Positions 34,239 to 42,884 are shown, numbered from the stretch's first letter. The stretch: 64,000 nt of DNA from Nocardia beijingensis NBRC 16342 (GCF_001612785.1 NZ_BDBC01000007.1:124001-188000); one strand, 5' to 3'. Numbers and translations are program-made. The notes: generated from the sequence alone by a model not told the origin.

Positions 34239-34721
34239 TCAGAGCGCGGCGAGGAATATCTCGGCTAACGCTTCCAGCCCGGCCCGATCGATTTCGTCGA
34301 AGCGCTCGGGCAGCGGACTATCGAGATCGAATACGCCGATCAGCGCATCATCGCGGACCAGTGGGACGACTATTTCCGAACGTGTGTCGGCGTCGCACGC
34401 GATATGACCGTCGAATGCGTGCACATCGGGAACGAGTTGGGTTGTCCTGGTCTGCGCCGCGGTGCCGCATACGCCTTTCCCCAACGCGATGCGCACACAC
34501 GCGGGTTTGCCTTGGAACGGGCCGACGACCAGTTCCCGGCCGTCGTAGAAATAGAAACCCACCCAATTCACATTCGGCAGCGCGTGGAATACCAGCGCGG
34601 CGAGATTGGCCGCGTTGGCGATGCGGTCGGTCTCGCCCGTGACCAGCGCTTCGGCCTGGGCGGCGAGCCGGCGGTACTGCTCGGTGCGGTCTCCGGTGAG
34701 TTCGGCGACGACAAACGACAT
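34239..34721 (-). CDS. Free methionine-(R)-sulfoxide reductase (GAF domain, fRMsr)
   Basis: A 160-residue GAF-domain protein. Its three cysteines at residues 75, 85 and 109 (KPACVRIALGKGVCG and GHIACDADTRSEIVVP) have the spacing 10 and 24, the same as Cys84, Cys94 and Cys118 of E. coli fRMsr. NVNWVGFYFYDG and DLDSPLPERFDEIDR complete the family pattern. It reduces free methionine-R-sulfoxide with thioredoxin-type partners. ATG 34721 starts the GAF domain; an ATG at 34805 is in frame but adds a non-conserved leader. Its place inside a sulfur cluster is notable. Confidence 0.9.
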   Translation of the reverse strand: MSFVVAELTGDRTEQYRRLAAQAEALVTGETDRIANAANLAALVFHALPNVNWVGFYFYDGRELVVGPFQGKPACVRIALGKGVCGTAAQTRTTQLVPDVHAFDGHIACDADTRSEIVVPLVRDDALIGVFDLDSPLPERFDEIDRAGLEALAEIFLAAL

Positions 34722-34819
34722 GGGCCGAATGGTACGCGGTGGGAATTCGCTGTCTGCCCATTGATTCTCGGTGATCGCAACACTCGGCGGCCGCGGTGCG
34801 GCCATCGCATCATCCCTGC

Positions 34820-36211
34820 ATGACTTCGCAGCAATCCGTATCCCGTTCCACTCGTTCGGCCGCGGTTATCGGCGCCGGACAGACCGGCGTCACTGCGGCG
34901 CTAGGACTCCTCGACGCCGGTTTCGACGTCACCCTTTACAGCGAGCGCGATCAGCGCGCCTTGCGCGACGACGTGCCCGCCACCGGCACCGCGCTCGAAT
35001 TCGGTGAGACGCAGCAGGCCGAGGCCGCGCTCGGATTGGACAGCTACACCGCGCGGGCGCCGAGGCACACCGGTTTGAGCGTGCGCATCGCGGGGCCCGG
35101 CCCCGAGCGTCCCGAATTGATCCAATTCGACGGGCATTTCGACGGATACGTCGGCGTCGCGGTGGACACTCGGCTCAAGGCCGACGAGCGGCTCACCGCG
35201 TTCCTGGAGCGCGGCGGCCGGTTCGTGGTCGAGCCGGTGACACCGGAGACGCTCGACGGCATCGCCGCCGCCAACGACCTCACCCTGGTCGCGACCGGGC
35301 GCGGCGGGCTGTCGGACCTGTTCCCGGTCGACGCGCAGCGCACCCCTTACGACGCGCCGCAGCGCTCGTTGCTCACCGTCGTCGTCACCGGTCTCGGGCA
35401 CGACGAGAACGTCTTCGCTCATCGCAGCGTGGCCGGCGGCGCGCACAGCGGCTTCTCCATCCTCGCCGATCAGGGCGAGGGCTGGTGGGGTCCGTACCTG
35501 CACAAGGACGCGGGACCGAGCTGGGCCTTCCTCGGCTGGGCGCGGCCGGGCAGCGACTGGGAGAAGCGTTTCGCCGCGGCCGACTCCGCCGAATCGGCGC
35601 ACCGGATCGTGCAGGACCTCTACCGCGACTACATCGAGTGGGACCTGCCGGAGGTGCTGGCCACCAAAACCATCCCCGAGGACCCGCACTCGTGGCTGAA
35701 GGGTGCGGTGCGCCCGGTCGTGCGGTCGGGTGTCGGGCGCACGGCGGGCGGGCACGTGGTCGCCGCGCTGGGTGACACCGCCATCGCCTACGACCCGATC
35801 GCCGGGCAGGGCGCGCAGAGCGGCCTGATCCAGGCGCAGCGGCTGGTCGCGGCGGCCGCCGTGCACGAAGGACCGTTCGACGAGGCGTGGATCGCGAAGC
35901 AGTACGCCGCGTTCCTGGCCGCGCGCGCCGACGCGGCGAACAAGGTGACCAGGCTGTTCCTCAGCGATCCCGAGCTGGCCGAGGTCGGCAACGCGTTCTT
36001 CGCCGCGGCGGCCGTCGACCCGGCGTTCGCTTCGGCGCTGGTCGGCCTGCTGCACCGGCCACAGCCGTTCCTGCCGGTCGACTCGCCGGAAGCGGTCAAC
36101 GAGTTCATCACGCGGGTCACCGGCGAGGACGCCGCCGCGCTACTGGGCCGGTTCGCGCCCGCGGGCAAGTTCGCCAGGTCGGGCTACTCGCCCGCGCTGG
36201 CCGACGCCTGA
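34820..36211 (+). CDS. Styrene/indole monooxygenase-like FAD enzyme (StyA family)
   Basis: A 463-residue flavoprotein. AAVIGAGQTGVTAALGLLDA (FAD Rossmann motif) starts near residue 15, DLTLVATGRGGLSDLFPVD near 158, and GHVVAALGDTAIAYDPIAGQ (second FAD motif, GD) near 312. This is the StyA/SmoA pattern: a two-component monooxygenase that uses externally reduced FAD for epoxidation or S-oxidation. Some StyA relatives oxidise sulfides, which fits its place between organosulfur genes. The natural substrate is unknown. ATG 34820 is preferred over ATG 34796 because it begins just before the Rossmann strand. Confidence 0.82.
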   Translation: MTSQQSVSRSTRSAAVIGAGQTGVTAALGLLDAGFDVTLYSERDQRALRDDVPATGTALEFGETQQAEAALGLDSYTARAPRHTGLSVRIAGPGPERPELIQFDGHFDGYVGVAVDTRLKADERLTAFLERGGRFVVEPVTPETLDGIAAANDLTLVATGRGGLSDLFPVDAQRTPYDAPQRSLLTVVVTGLGHDENVFAHRSVAGGAHSGFSILADQGEGWWGPYLHKDAGPSWAFLGWARPGSDWEKRFAAADSAESAHRIVQDLYRDYIEWDLPEVLATKTIPEDPHSWLKGAVRPVVRSGVGRTAGGHVVAALGDTAIAYDPIAGQGAQSGLIQAQRLVAAAAVHEGPFDEAWIAKQYAAFLAARADAANKVTRLFLSDPELAEVGNAFFAAAAVDPAFASALVGLLHRPQPFLPVDSPEAVNEFITRVTGEDAAALLGRFAPAGKFARSGYSPALADA

Positions 36212-36273
36212 TCCGAATCGCACAGATTCAAAACCTCGTCCCGTCCGGGGGCCGGTGCTGGAGTGGAAGGAGC

Positions 36274-36298
36274 GCCGGACGCATGCGTGGCGTCCGGC
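36274..36298. other. Hairpin upstream of the sfnG-like gene
   Basis: GCCGGACGC-ATGCGTG-GCGTCCGGC is a perfect 9-bp stem between the StyA-like stop and the sfnG-like start. It may be a terminator or a leader structure. There is no T-run. Confidence 0.5.
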
Positions 36299-36338
36299 CT
36301 CCGATCCGACGGCTACCCCCGATAACCATGGAGCAGCT

Positions 36339-37454
36339 ATGACCACGGAGCAGATCGCCGAGCAGATCCGGTTCGCCTACTGGGTGCCCAACGTCAGCGG
36401 GGGACTGGTCACCAGCGACATCGAACAGCGCACCAGCTGGGATTTCGAATACAACAAGAAGCTGGCGCAGGCCGCGGAGAACAACGGCTTCGACTACGCG
36501 CTGTCCCAGGTGCGCTACACCGCCTCCTACGGCGCGGAATACCAGCACGAATCCACCTCGTTCAGCCTGGCACTGCTCGGCGCGACCGAACGGCTGAAGG
36601 TGATCGCGGCGGTGCATCCCGGGCTGTGGCATCCTGCGGTGCTGGCCAAATTCGGCGCCACCGCCGACCACCTGTCCAACGGCCGGTTCGCGATCAACGT
36701 CGTGTCCGGCTGGTTCGCGGGTGAGTTCACCGCGCTCGGCGAGCCGTGGCTCGAGCACGACGAGCGCTACCGGCGCAGCGCCGAATTCCTCGAGGTGATC
36801 CGCAAGATCTGGACCGAGGACAACGTGAACTACGGCGGCGATTTCTACCGCATCCGGGACTTCACCCTGAAGCCGAAGCCGCTGAACACTCCGGAGCGGC
36901 CGAATCCGGAACTCTTCCAGGGCGGCAACTCGACCGCCGCCCGCCGTAACGGCGGCCGCTTCGCGGACTGGTACTTCTCCAACGGCAAGGACTTCGACGG
37001 CGTCACCGAACAACTCGACGACCTGCGCGCCGTCGCCCGCGCCAACGACCGCGAGGTGAAGTTCGGGCTCAACGGCTTCATCATCGCCCGCGACACCGAG
37101 AAGGAAGCCCGCGACACTCTGCGCGAGATCATCGAGAAGGCGAACAAGCCCGCGGTGGAGGGTTTCCGCGACGCGGTGCAGCAGGCAGGCGCGTCCACTC
37201 AGGACCGCAAGGGCATGTGGGCCGACTCCACGTTCGAGGACCTGGTGCAGTACAACGACGGCTTCCGCACCCAGCTGATCGGCACGCCGGAGCAGGTGGC
37301 CGAGCGGATCGTCGCCTACAAGCAGCTCGGCGTCGACCTGATCCTCGGCGGATTCCTGCACTTCCAGGAGGAGATCGAGTACTTCGGCGCGAAGGTGCTC
37401 CCGCTGGTGCGCGAACTGGAAGCCGCGCAGCGGCCCGTCGCGGCGGTGAACTGA
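36339..37454 (+). CDS. sfnG: LLM-class monooxygenase, dimethyl-sulfone monooxygenase-like (SfnG)
   Basis: A 371-residue enzyme with IRFAYWVPNVSGGLVTSDIE at the N-terminus, VIAAVHPGLWHPAVLAKFGA near residue 88, and FAINVVSGWFAGEFTALGEP near 115. These closely follow SfnG, which converts dimethyl sulfone to methanesulfinate with FMNH2. GGAGCAGCT precedes ATG 36339. It overlaps the SfnB-like gene by 1 bp (TGATG). The reduced FMN would come from the reductase at 38683. SsuABC-like transport genes and SsuD/MsuD are not in the window. Confidence 0.9.
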   Translation: MTTEQIAEQIRFAYWVPNVSGGLVTSDIEQRTSWDFEYNKKLAQAAENNGFDYALSQVRYTASYGAEYQHESTSFSLALLGATERLKVIAAVHPGLWHPAVLAKFGATADHLSNGRFAINVVSGWFAGEFTALGEPWLEHDERYRRSAEFLEVIRKIWTEDNVNYGGDFYRIRDFTLKPKPLNTPERPNPELFQGGNSTAARRNGGRFADWYFSNGKDFDGVTEQLDDLRAVARANDREVKFGLNGFIIARDTEKEARDTLREIIEKANKPAVEGFRDAVQQAGASTQDRKGMWADSTFEDLVQYNDGFRTQLIGTPEQVAERIVAYKQLGVDLILGGFLHFQEEIEYFGAKVLPLVRELEAAQRPVAAVN

Positions 37455-38671
37455 TGACCGCGGTCGCCGCCGATCGCATCCTGTCGGCGGCCCAGGCGTT
37501 CGCGGTCGCCCAGCGGCTCGCGGCCGGCTTCGCGCCGGGCGCCGCCGAACGCGATCGGGAGCGCGCGCTGCCGTACGCGGAGGTCGATCGGCTGGCGGCC
37601 AGCGGTCTGCTCGCGATCACCGTGCCCGCCGCACACGGCGGCGCGGATCTGCCGCCGAGCGCGGTGGCGGAAGTGACGCGAATCCTCGCCACCGCCGACC
37701 CCAATATCGCGCAGATCCCGCACAGCCACTTCGTGTATGTGAATCTGCTGCGGCTCGCCGGTACGACGCGGCAGCAGGAGCGGTACTTCGGGCGGGTGCT
37801 CGACGGCGGGCGCATCGCCAACGCGCAGTCCGAGCGCGGCGGCGCGACCGTCGCCGACATCGCCACCACCTTGCGGCCGGTCGGTGACCGATTCCGGGTG
37901 GACGGCGTGAAGTACTACTGCACCGGGTCGCTGTTCGCCGATCTGTTCGCGGTGCTGACCCGGCTGGACGACCCGGAAGGGCGCAGCGGTCTCGAGCCGG
38001 GCGAGTACATCGTCTACCTGCCCGCCGGCACTCCCGGCGTGCGCGTCGTGGACGACTGGAACGGGATCGGGCAGCGCACCACCGGCAGCGGAACGGTGTC
38101 CTTCGACGAGGTGCTCGTCGACCGTGACCAGGTGATTCCCCGCTCCGGCGCGGTGCGAGCGCCCACCGGCTACGGCGCGTTCGCGCAATTGCTGCACGCC
38201 GCCATCGACACCGGCATCGCGCGGGGCGCCCGCACCGCCGCGACGGAATTCGTGCGCACGAAGAGTCGTCCGTGGTTCGAAGCCGGAGTGGCGAACGCGG
38301 TGGACGACCCGCTGTTGATCCAGCGTTTCGGTGAATTGTCCGTCGCGGTGACCGCAGCGGAGGCGACCCTCTCCTCGGCCGGATGGACGTTGGACGCGGC
38401 TATCAGGATCGACCAGAGCGCAGCGAAGGTCGCCCAGGCGTCGCTGGCCGTGGCGACCGCCAAAGTGCTCGCCGACCGCGCCGCCAACGACGTGTCCGCC
38501 GCGCTGTTCGAGGTCGCCGGAACGCGCAGCGCCGCAGCGGATCTCAATCTGCACCATTTCTGGCGCAACGCGCGCACGCACACCCTGCACGATCCGGTGC
38601 GCTGGAAATACCAGCACATCGGCCGGGCCTTGCTGCACGACGCCGCGCCTCCGCTCCACGGTGTGATCTGA
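37454..38671 (+). CDS. sfnB: SfnB-family sulfur-acquisition oxidoreductase
   Basis: A 405-residue flavin-dependent enzyme of the acyl-CoA dehydrogenase fold. LAASGLLAITVPAAHGGADL, IPHSHFVYVNLLRLAGT, RVDGVKYYCTGSLFADLFAV, GIGQRTTGSGTVSFDEVLVD and NLHHFWRNARTHTLHDPVRW fit the SfnB group. The KYYCTGS and HFWRNARTHTLHDP motifs parallel those of the first SfnB-like protein at 31524, so the window holds two paralogues. It is coupled to sfnG and followed 11 bp later by the FMN reductase. It probably oxygenates a small sulfur compound. Confidence 0.88.
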   Translation: MTAVAADRILSAAQAFAVAQRLAAGFAPGAAERDRERALPYAEVDRLAASGLLAITVPAAHGGADLPPSAVAEVTRILATADPNIAQIPHSHFVYVNLLRLAGTTRQQERYFGRVLDGGRIANAQSERGGATVADIATTLRPVGDRFRVDGVKYYCTGSLFADLFAVLTRLDDPEGRSGLEPGEYIVYLPAGTPGVRVVDDWNGIGQRTTGSGTVSFDEVLVDRDQVIPRSGAVRAPTGYGAFAQLLHAAIDTGIARGARTAATEFVRTKSRPWFEAGVANAVDDPLLIQRFGELSVAVTAAEATLSSAGWTLDAAIRIDQSAAKVAQASLAVATAKVLADRAANDVSAALFEVAGTRSAAADLNLHHFWRNARTHTLHDPVRWKYQHIGRALLHDAAPPLHGVI

Positions 38672-38682
38672 AAGGAGACGAA

Positions 38683-39198
38683 ATGACAGTCACTGTCGTC
38701 GTCGGAAATCCGAAACCCGCCTCACGCACGCTCACCGCGGCCACCTTGGTCGCACGGGGACTGCGGCCGGAGGTGGAGCCCACCGTGATCGACCTGGTCG
38801 AGTTCGGTCCCGCCCTGCTCAGTTGGGGTGACCCCGGCGTGGCCGAGGCGGTGCGCACCGTGGCCGGATCGGAACTCGTCGTCTTCGCCAGCCCCACCTT
38901 CAAGGCCACCTACACCGGGTTGCTGAAGCTGTTCCTCGAACAGTTCGAAGGCGGGACGGGTCTGGAAGGCGTGCTCGCGGTCCCGGTGATGCTCGGCGCC
39001 GGCCCGGCCCACGCCCTCGCGCCGGATCTGTTGCTGAAGCCCGTGCTCGTCGAAATCGGCGCCACCGCCGCGTTGCCCGGGCTCTACCTGTCCGATCGCA
39101 CATTCGCCGAGGACGGCGTCATCGACCGGTACAGTGGTCGGTGGCGTTCGGTCGCCCAGGCACTGGCCCACAGCTCGAAGGCTGCGAATCATGCATGA
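38683..39198 (+). CDS. NAD(P)H-dependent FMN reductase (SsuE/MsuE-like)
   Basis: A 171-residue flavodoxin-like reductase with VVVGNPKPASRTLTAATLVA (FMN phosphate loop, GNPKPxS), VFASPTFKATYTGLLKLFLE and the loop VLAVPVMLGAGPAHAL. It supplies reduced FMN to the LLM and SfnB-type monooxygenases of the cluster. AAAGGAGACGAA gives a strong ribosome site before ATG 38683. Its end overlaps the flavin reductase gene by 8 bp. Confidence 0.9.
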   Translation: MTVTVVVGNPKPASRTLTAATLVARGLRPEVEPTVIDLVEFGPALLSWGDPGVAEAVRTVAGSELVVFASPTFKATYTGLLKLFLEQFEGGTGLEGVLAVPVMLGAGPAHALAPDLLLKPVLVEIGATAALPGLYLSDRTFAEDGVIDRYSGRWRSVAQALAHSSKAANHA

Positions 39199-39706
39199 CC
39201 TGTTCGAATTCCCCGCCGACGGAGCCGGTCTGCGTCGCGCGTTCGCCAACTTCCCCAGCGGCGTCGTCGCCGTGTGCGCCGAAATCGACGGAACCCCGCA
39301 CGGTCTCGCGGTGAGCACGTTCGTTCCCGTCTCCCTCGATCCGCCGCTGGTCTCGTTCTGCGTGCAGAACTCCTCGGCCACCTGGCCCAAACTCGCCGCC
39401 GCCAGCCACCTCGGCCTCAGCCTGCTCGGCACCGACCAGCAGGCCGCCGCCCGCTCCCTCGGCACCCGCGACGGCGACCGCTTCCGCGACATCCAGCTGC
39501 ACCGCGGCTCCGGCGACGCCGTGTTCATCGACGGCGCGTCCGCCTGGATCGAGGGCGTCCAAGAGGCCCACGTCCCCGCGGGTGACCACGCCGTCGTCAT
39601 CCTCCGCGTCCACCGCATCGCCACCCGCACCGACGTGGACCCACTCGTCTTCCACGGCAGCAAGTTCCGCCGTCTGCACGCCGAACCGGCGAACGGGGCG
39701 GCCTGA
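39191..39706 (+). CDS. Flavin reductase domain protein (short-chain, DIM6/NTAB type)
   Basis: A 171-residue flavin reductase with LRRAFANFPSGVVAVCAEID, GLAVSTFVPVSLDPPLVSFC, NSSATWPKLAAASHLGLSLL and a C-terminal VHRIATRTDVDPLVFHGSKF. The family reduces FMN or FAD with NAD(P)H for two-component monooxygenases. It is coupled by overlap to the SsuE-like gene. Two different reductases in one operon suggest separate supply for the FMN enzymes (LLM, SfnB) and the FAD enzyme (StyA-like); this division is inferred. Confidence 0.9.
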   Translation: MHDLFEFPADGAGLRRAFANFPSGVVAVCAEIDGTPHGLAVSTFVPVSLDPPLVSFCVQNSSATWPKLAAASHLGLSLLGTDQQAAARSLGTRDGDRFRDIQLHRGSGDAVFIDGASAWIEGVQEAHVPAGDHAVVILRVHRIATRTDVDPLVFHGSKFRRLHAEPANGAA

Positions 39707-39794
39707 GGGGAGCTGAGAGAGTTCCTGACGGCCCGTTCGGCTTACCTGGCAGCGCTGTGGGAGACTCGGACGTCTCCTACGGAAAGGTCCGGCC

Positions 39795-39848
39795 ATGACG
39801 CTCGGGATGGTTCTCGGTGATGTCCCGCGCACTTCGGCGCGGGCGTAG
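39795..39848 (+). CDS. Possible 17-residue leader peptide before the methyltransferase
   Basis: GGAAAGG (39781-39787) is placed 7 bp before an ATG that encodes MTLGMVLGDVPRTSARA and stops at TAG 39846-39848. A hairpin CCCGCGC-ACTTCG-GCGCGGG (39824-39843) overlaps its last codons. The methyltransferase start is 105 bp further on. The arrangement resembles a translated leader with attenuation. It is too short to support by composition. Confidence 0.35.
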   Translation: MTLGMVLGDVPRTSARA

Positions 39849-39953
39849 ACAGACGACCTACTGACTCCTGCGCGCTGGTCGCACCGGTCTTTCGCGACTC
39901 CGCGTCGAAGTGCTCTTCGTGCCCTTTGCACGTTCGATCACGAGGAGTACGCG

Positions 39954-41081
39954 GTGTCCACCGTTTCCTGGACCGAGGACAAGACCTGCCAGACCGCCCG
40001 TTGGCATTCCGAAAACGGCGCGCTGCCACCGAATTCCATTGTGGTGGTGAACGACTCGACGACCGCTTACGCGGCTTGCCGATTGGCGCGAGCGGGAACC
40101 GGCCTGCTGTGGCGCGGGGATTTTCACAATGCGCGGCAACTGCTGCGGGCGATGGGGCGGCGGATCGAGCGGCAAGTCGCGCTGGGGGGTGATCCGGCCG
40201 AAGCATTCCGGCGGTATCGCGCGTCACGTCGCAGGCGCGCGCAAGTGCTCGGCAAGTTGCTTGTGTTGCTGGAAGACGACTACGCGCTGGCGTTGCGTCG
40301 GGCCCCCGACGTGCGGCGCGCCTGTATCGAGGCATACGGCACGCCGTGTGGGCGAGTGGTGGTCGCGCTCACCGAGTTGCTCGGCGTGCTCGGTGCGGCG
40401 CAGTGGCGGGAGAGGGGTGTGTACGTGCCCGCCCTCGGGGAGCGCATCCATCCGCACTACGGTGTGTTCTCGCCGGTCCGCGGCGAGTACGTCGATCTCG
40501 TCGCGTCCGCGCCGCTACCCGCACGGGCGGAGACAGCCTTCGATCTCGGCACGGGCACCGGTGTGCTCGCCGCGCTCCTGGACCGCCGTGGCTTCCGTCG
40601 AATTACCGCTACGGACAACAATCTCCGTGCGCTGACCTGCGCCCGCGCCAACCTCGACCGGCTGGGTATGTCCTCCGTCGACGTGCGAGGCCCGGCTCTC
40701 TTCCCGGACGGCGAGGCCGACCTCGTGGTGTGCAACCCGCCCTGGCTCCCCGGCACGCCTACCTCAGCCCTCGAAAGCGGTGTCTACGACGAGAACTCGT
40801 CCATGCTGCATGCCTTCCTCTCCGGCCTCGCCGCCCACTTGCGCCCCGGCGGCGAAGGCTGGCTGATCCTCTCCGACCTCCCTGAGCACCTCGGCTTACG
40901 CCCCCACGGCGACCTCCTCGCCCGCATCACCGCCGCAGGCCTCCACATCACCGCCCAACTGACCACCCACCCCACCCACCCCCGAGCCCGCAACCCCACC
41001 TCACCGCTCCACCTCGCCCGCTCCCGCGAGACCACCTCCCTCTACCGCCTGACCCCCTCGTTGAGCGGCACACGACGGTGA
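39954..41081 (+). CDS. SAM-dependent methyltransferase with NPPW motif
   Basis: A 375-residue protein. The N-terminal half is an unassigned helical domain. The C-terminal half has FDLGTGTGVLAALLDRRGFR (SAM motif I) near residue 197, ITATDNNLRALTCARANLD, and LVVCNPPWLPGTP near 258; NPPW is the signature of N-methyltransferases acting on amide or exocyclic nitrogen (PrmC, RlmG, TrmN6-like). The target could be a translation factor, rRNA or tRNA. GAGGAG precedes GTG 39954. The last 60 codons are unusually C-rich (CAC/ACC runs) compared with the rest. Confidence 0.8.
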   Translation: MSTVSWTEDKTCQTARWHSENGALPPNSIVVVNDSTTAYAACRLARAGTGLLWRGDFHNARQLLRAMGRRIERQVALGGDPAEAFRRYRASRRRRAQVLGKLLVLLEDDYALALRRAPDVRRACIEAYGTPCGRVVVALTELLGVLGAAQWRERGVYVPALGERIHPHYGVFSPVRGEYVDLVASAPLPARAETAFDLGTGTGVLAALLDRRGFRRITATDNNLRALTCARANLDRLGMSSVDVRGPALFPDGEADLVVCNPPWLPGTPTSALESGVYDENSSMLHAFLSGLAAHLRPGGEGWLILSDLPEHLGLRPHGDLLARITAAGLHITAQLTTHPTHPRARNPTSPLHLARSRETTSLYRLTPSLSGTRR

Positions 41082-41325
41082 GGGCACTCACGATGCCCCG
41101 ACCGAGCGGCGACGGCGTGCGCCCGGACAGCGCCATGAGCATCGGCGTGGACGCGCCCATCTTCGGCGGCGTTGACGAGCCTGTGCCGGAGTCGGTGCAG
41201 CGTGAACGGCCGCGCTGCATTCCTACGGTGTGGTGGTCGGGCAGCGCGGCCGCGCGCACCGCGCTGGCCGGTCGACGAATCGATGTCGTCGAGAGCCCAC
41301 CGAGGTTCCGCCCGCCGGTCGGTGT

Positions 41326-42210
41326 TCAGCGCAAGGTGAAAGGGGTCTCGGAGGTGACGCGGGTCAGCTTTTCCGGGTTGCGGACGAAGTAGAGGCCGGT
41401 GATGTGGTCGTCCTCGATGTGGAAGGCCATGATGCCGTCGAGTACGCCGTCAAGGCTCAGCGCCAGTGCGGGGTGTCCGTTGATCAGGATGGTTTCGCAA
41501 CTGAGCTCGGCTCGGACCTTGCCGGTGCCGCCGGTGATGTAGCGGGCGACCTTCTCGGCGCCGATGACGGGCTGGAGCGCGGCGCGCTTGATGCCGCCGC
41601 CGTCGCTCATGAGCACGACGTGCGGGGCGAGCACGTCGAGCAACCCTTGGGGGTCGCCGGATTCGAGCGCGCGCTGGAACGCTTCCACCGATGCGCGGGC
41701 CTGGCTGGGCGATACCACCGAACGTGGGCGGCGGGCCTCGACGTGGCGGCGGGCGCGGTGCGCGATCTGGCGGACGGTCGGCGGGGTCTTGCCGATCGCG
41801 GCCGCGATCTCCTCGTAGCCGAGGTCGAAGACCTCGCGCAACACGAAGACGGCGCGTTCAGTGGGCGAGAGCGTCTCGAGGACGAGCATCATCGCCATCG
41901 ACATGTTCTCGGCGAGCTCGACGTGCTCGGCGACGTCGGGTGTGGTGAGCATCGGCTCCGGCAGCCACGGGCCGACGTATGACTCCCTGCGGCGCTTCAT
42001 CGTGCGCAGCCTGTTGAGCGATTGCCGGGTGACGATCCGGACCAGATAGGCGCGTTCGTCGCTCACCGGCTCCAGGTCGGCTTTCACCCAGCGCAGCCAG
42101 GTCTCCTGGAGAACGTCCTCGGCGTCGGCGGCCGAGCCGAGCATCTCGTAGGCGACGGTGAACAACAGGTCGCGGTGGGCGACGAACGTGTCGGTCGCGT
42201 GGTCGCTCAT
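41326..42210 (-). CDS. sigJ: ECF-family sigma factor with SnoaL-like C-terminal domain (ECF41/SigJ type)
   Basis: A 294-residue sigma factor. Region 2 covers about residues 10-75 (DLLFTVAYEMLGSAADAEDV, LQETWLRW), and region 4 about 110-160 (LSPTERAVFVLREVFDLGYE, then PTVRQIAHRARRHV). A SnoaL-like domain follows. The ECF41 marks are present: DGGG at 203-206 and NPEKL at 278-282, which control activity from the C-terminal domain instead of a separate anti-sigma factor. ECF41 sigmas usually regulate a neighbouring oxidoreductase or COE gene; here the upstream gene is DoxX-like, 47 bp away on the same strand. Confidence 0.88.
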   Translation of the reverse strand: MSDHATDTFVAHRDLLFTVAYEMLGSAADAEDVLQETWLRWVKADLEPVSDERAYLVRIVTRQSLNRLRTMKRRRESYVGPWLPEPMLTTPDVAEHVELAENMSMAMMLVLETLSPTERAVFVLREVFDLGYEEIAAAIGKTPPTVRQIAHRARRHVEARRPRSVVSPSQARASVEAFQRALESGDPQGLLDVLAPHVVLMSDGGGIKRAALQPVIGAEKVARYITGGTGKVRAELSCETILINGHPALALSLDGVLDGIMAFHIEDDHITGLYFVRNPEKLTRVTSETPFTLR

Positions 42211-42257
42211 CTTCTCGTCCCTTCTCCTCGGTGGTCGGCTGCGCTCGATCCGGGCAG

Positions 42258-42641
42258 TCAGCTGGTGAAAGGCTCGATGGCGAACCGGCCCCACGCGATG
42301 AACACCGCCACCGCGAGATACACCGAGTTCAGCACGACGAACTTGTACTCCCCGAGTCGGCCGTGCGTGATCATCGCGCCGACCATGAGCCCGACCCAGC
42401 AGACGGCCGTGACCGGCACCAGCGCCGGGGCGATGTCGAGTACGGCGGGCAGGATCAGACCGGCCGCCGCCAAGATCTGCAAGACTCCCAGACCCTTGAC
42501 GAAGCCGTCCCCGGCAGTCGCGGTCCATTCCCCACCCGGCGACGCGGCGAGCTTCTCCCGCGGAACGAACGCTTTGGTGATGCCGCCGAAGAGGGCGAGC
42601 GCGGCCAACAGTCCCGTAGCGATCCACAGTGCGATGTTCAT
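42258..42641 (-). CDS. DoxX-like membrane protein
   Basis: A 127-residue protein with four predicted membrane segments (IALWIATGLLAALALFGGIT, LGVLQILAAAGLILPAVL, VTAVCWVGLMVGAMITHG, FVVLNSVYLAVAVFIAWG). This is the DoxX-like pattern. It is probably a subunit or partner of a membrane oxidoreductase, and lies directly upstream of the ECF41 sigma gene. ATG 42641 follows GGAGGAGTTTCC-type sequence on the minus strand, so it is preferred over ATG 42704. Confidence 0.85.
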   Translation of the reverse strand: MNIALWIATGLLAALALFGGITKAFVPREKLAASPGGEWTATAGDGFVKGLGVLQILAAAGLILPAVLDIAPALVPVTAVCWVGLMVGAMITHGRLGEYKFVVLNSVYLAVAVFIAWGRFAIEPFTS

Positions 42642-42884
42642 CGGAAACTCCTCCGTTTCTAGCGTGTCGGCCAAAAGACACCGCGCGAGCGAACACTGTG
42701 ACAAGTCAGTGACCTAGATCACTCTTCAGCGGAATGCGCCAGGTCGATCCCATGCCGTCGGGGGGACCTTCGCGAGGACGTGGCGGCCCACCGAAACTGT
42801 GGCCAGCGGCATCAGGGGCATGCCGCCGACGGGTCCGCTGGCTAGCGTGACGGGTGGTCCCCCTCGCGACACAGGAGTTGTCAG

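Noticed and set aside
40948..41392. Short frames between the methyltransferase and the sigma factor
   Set aside because: They overlap each other and the genes on either side, show no motif, and differ in composition from real genes; the 244-bp gap holds nothing clear.
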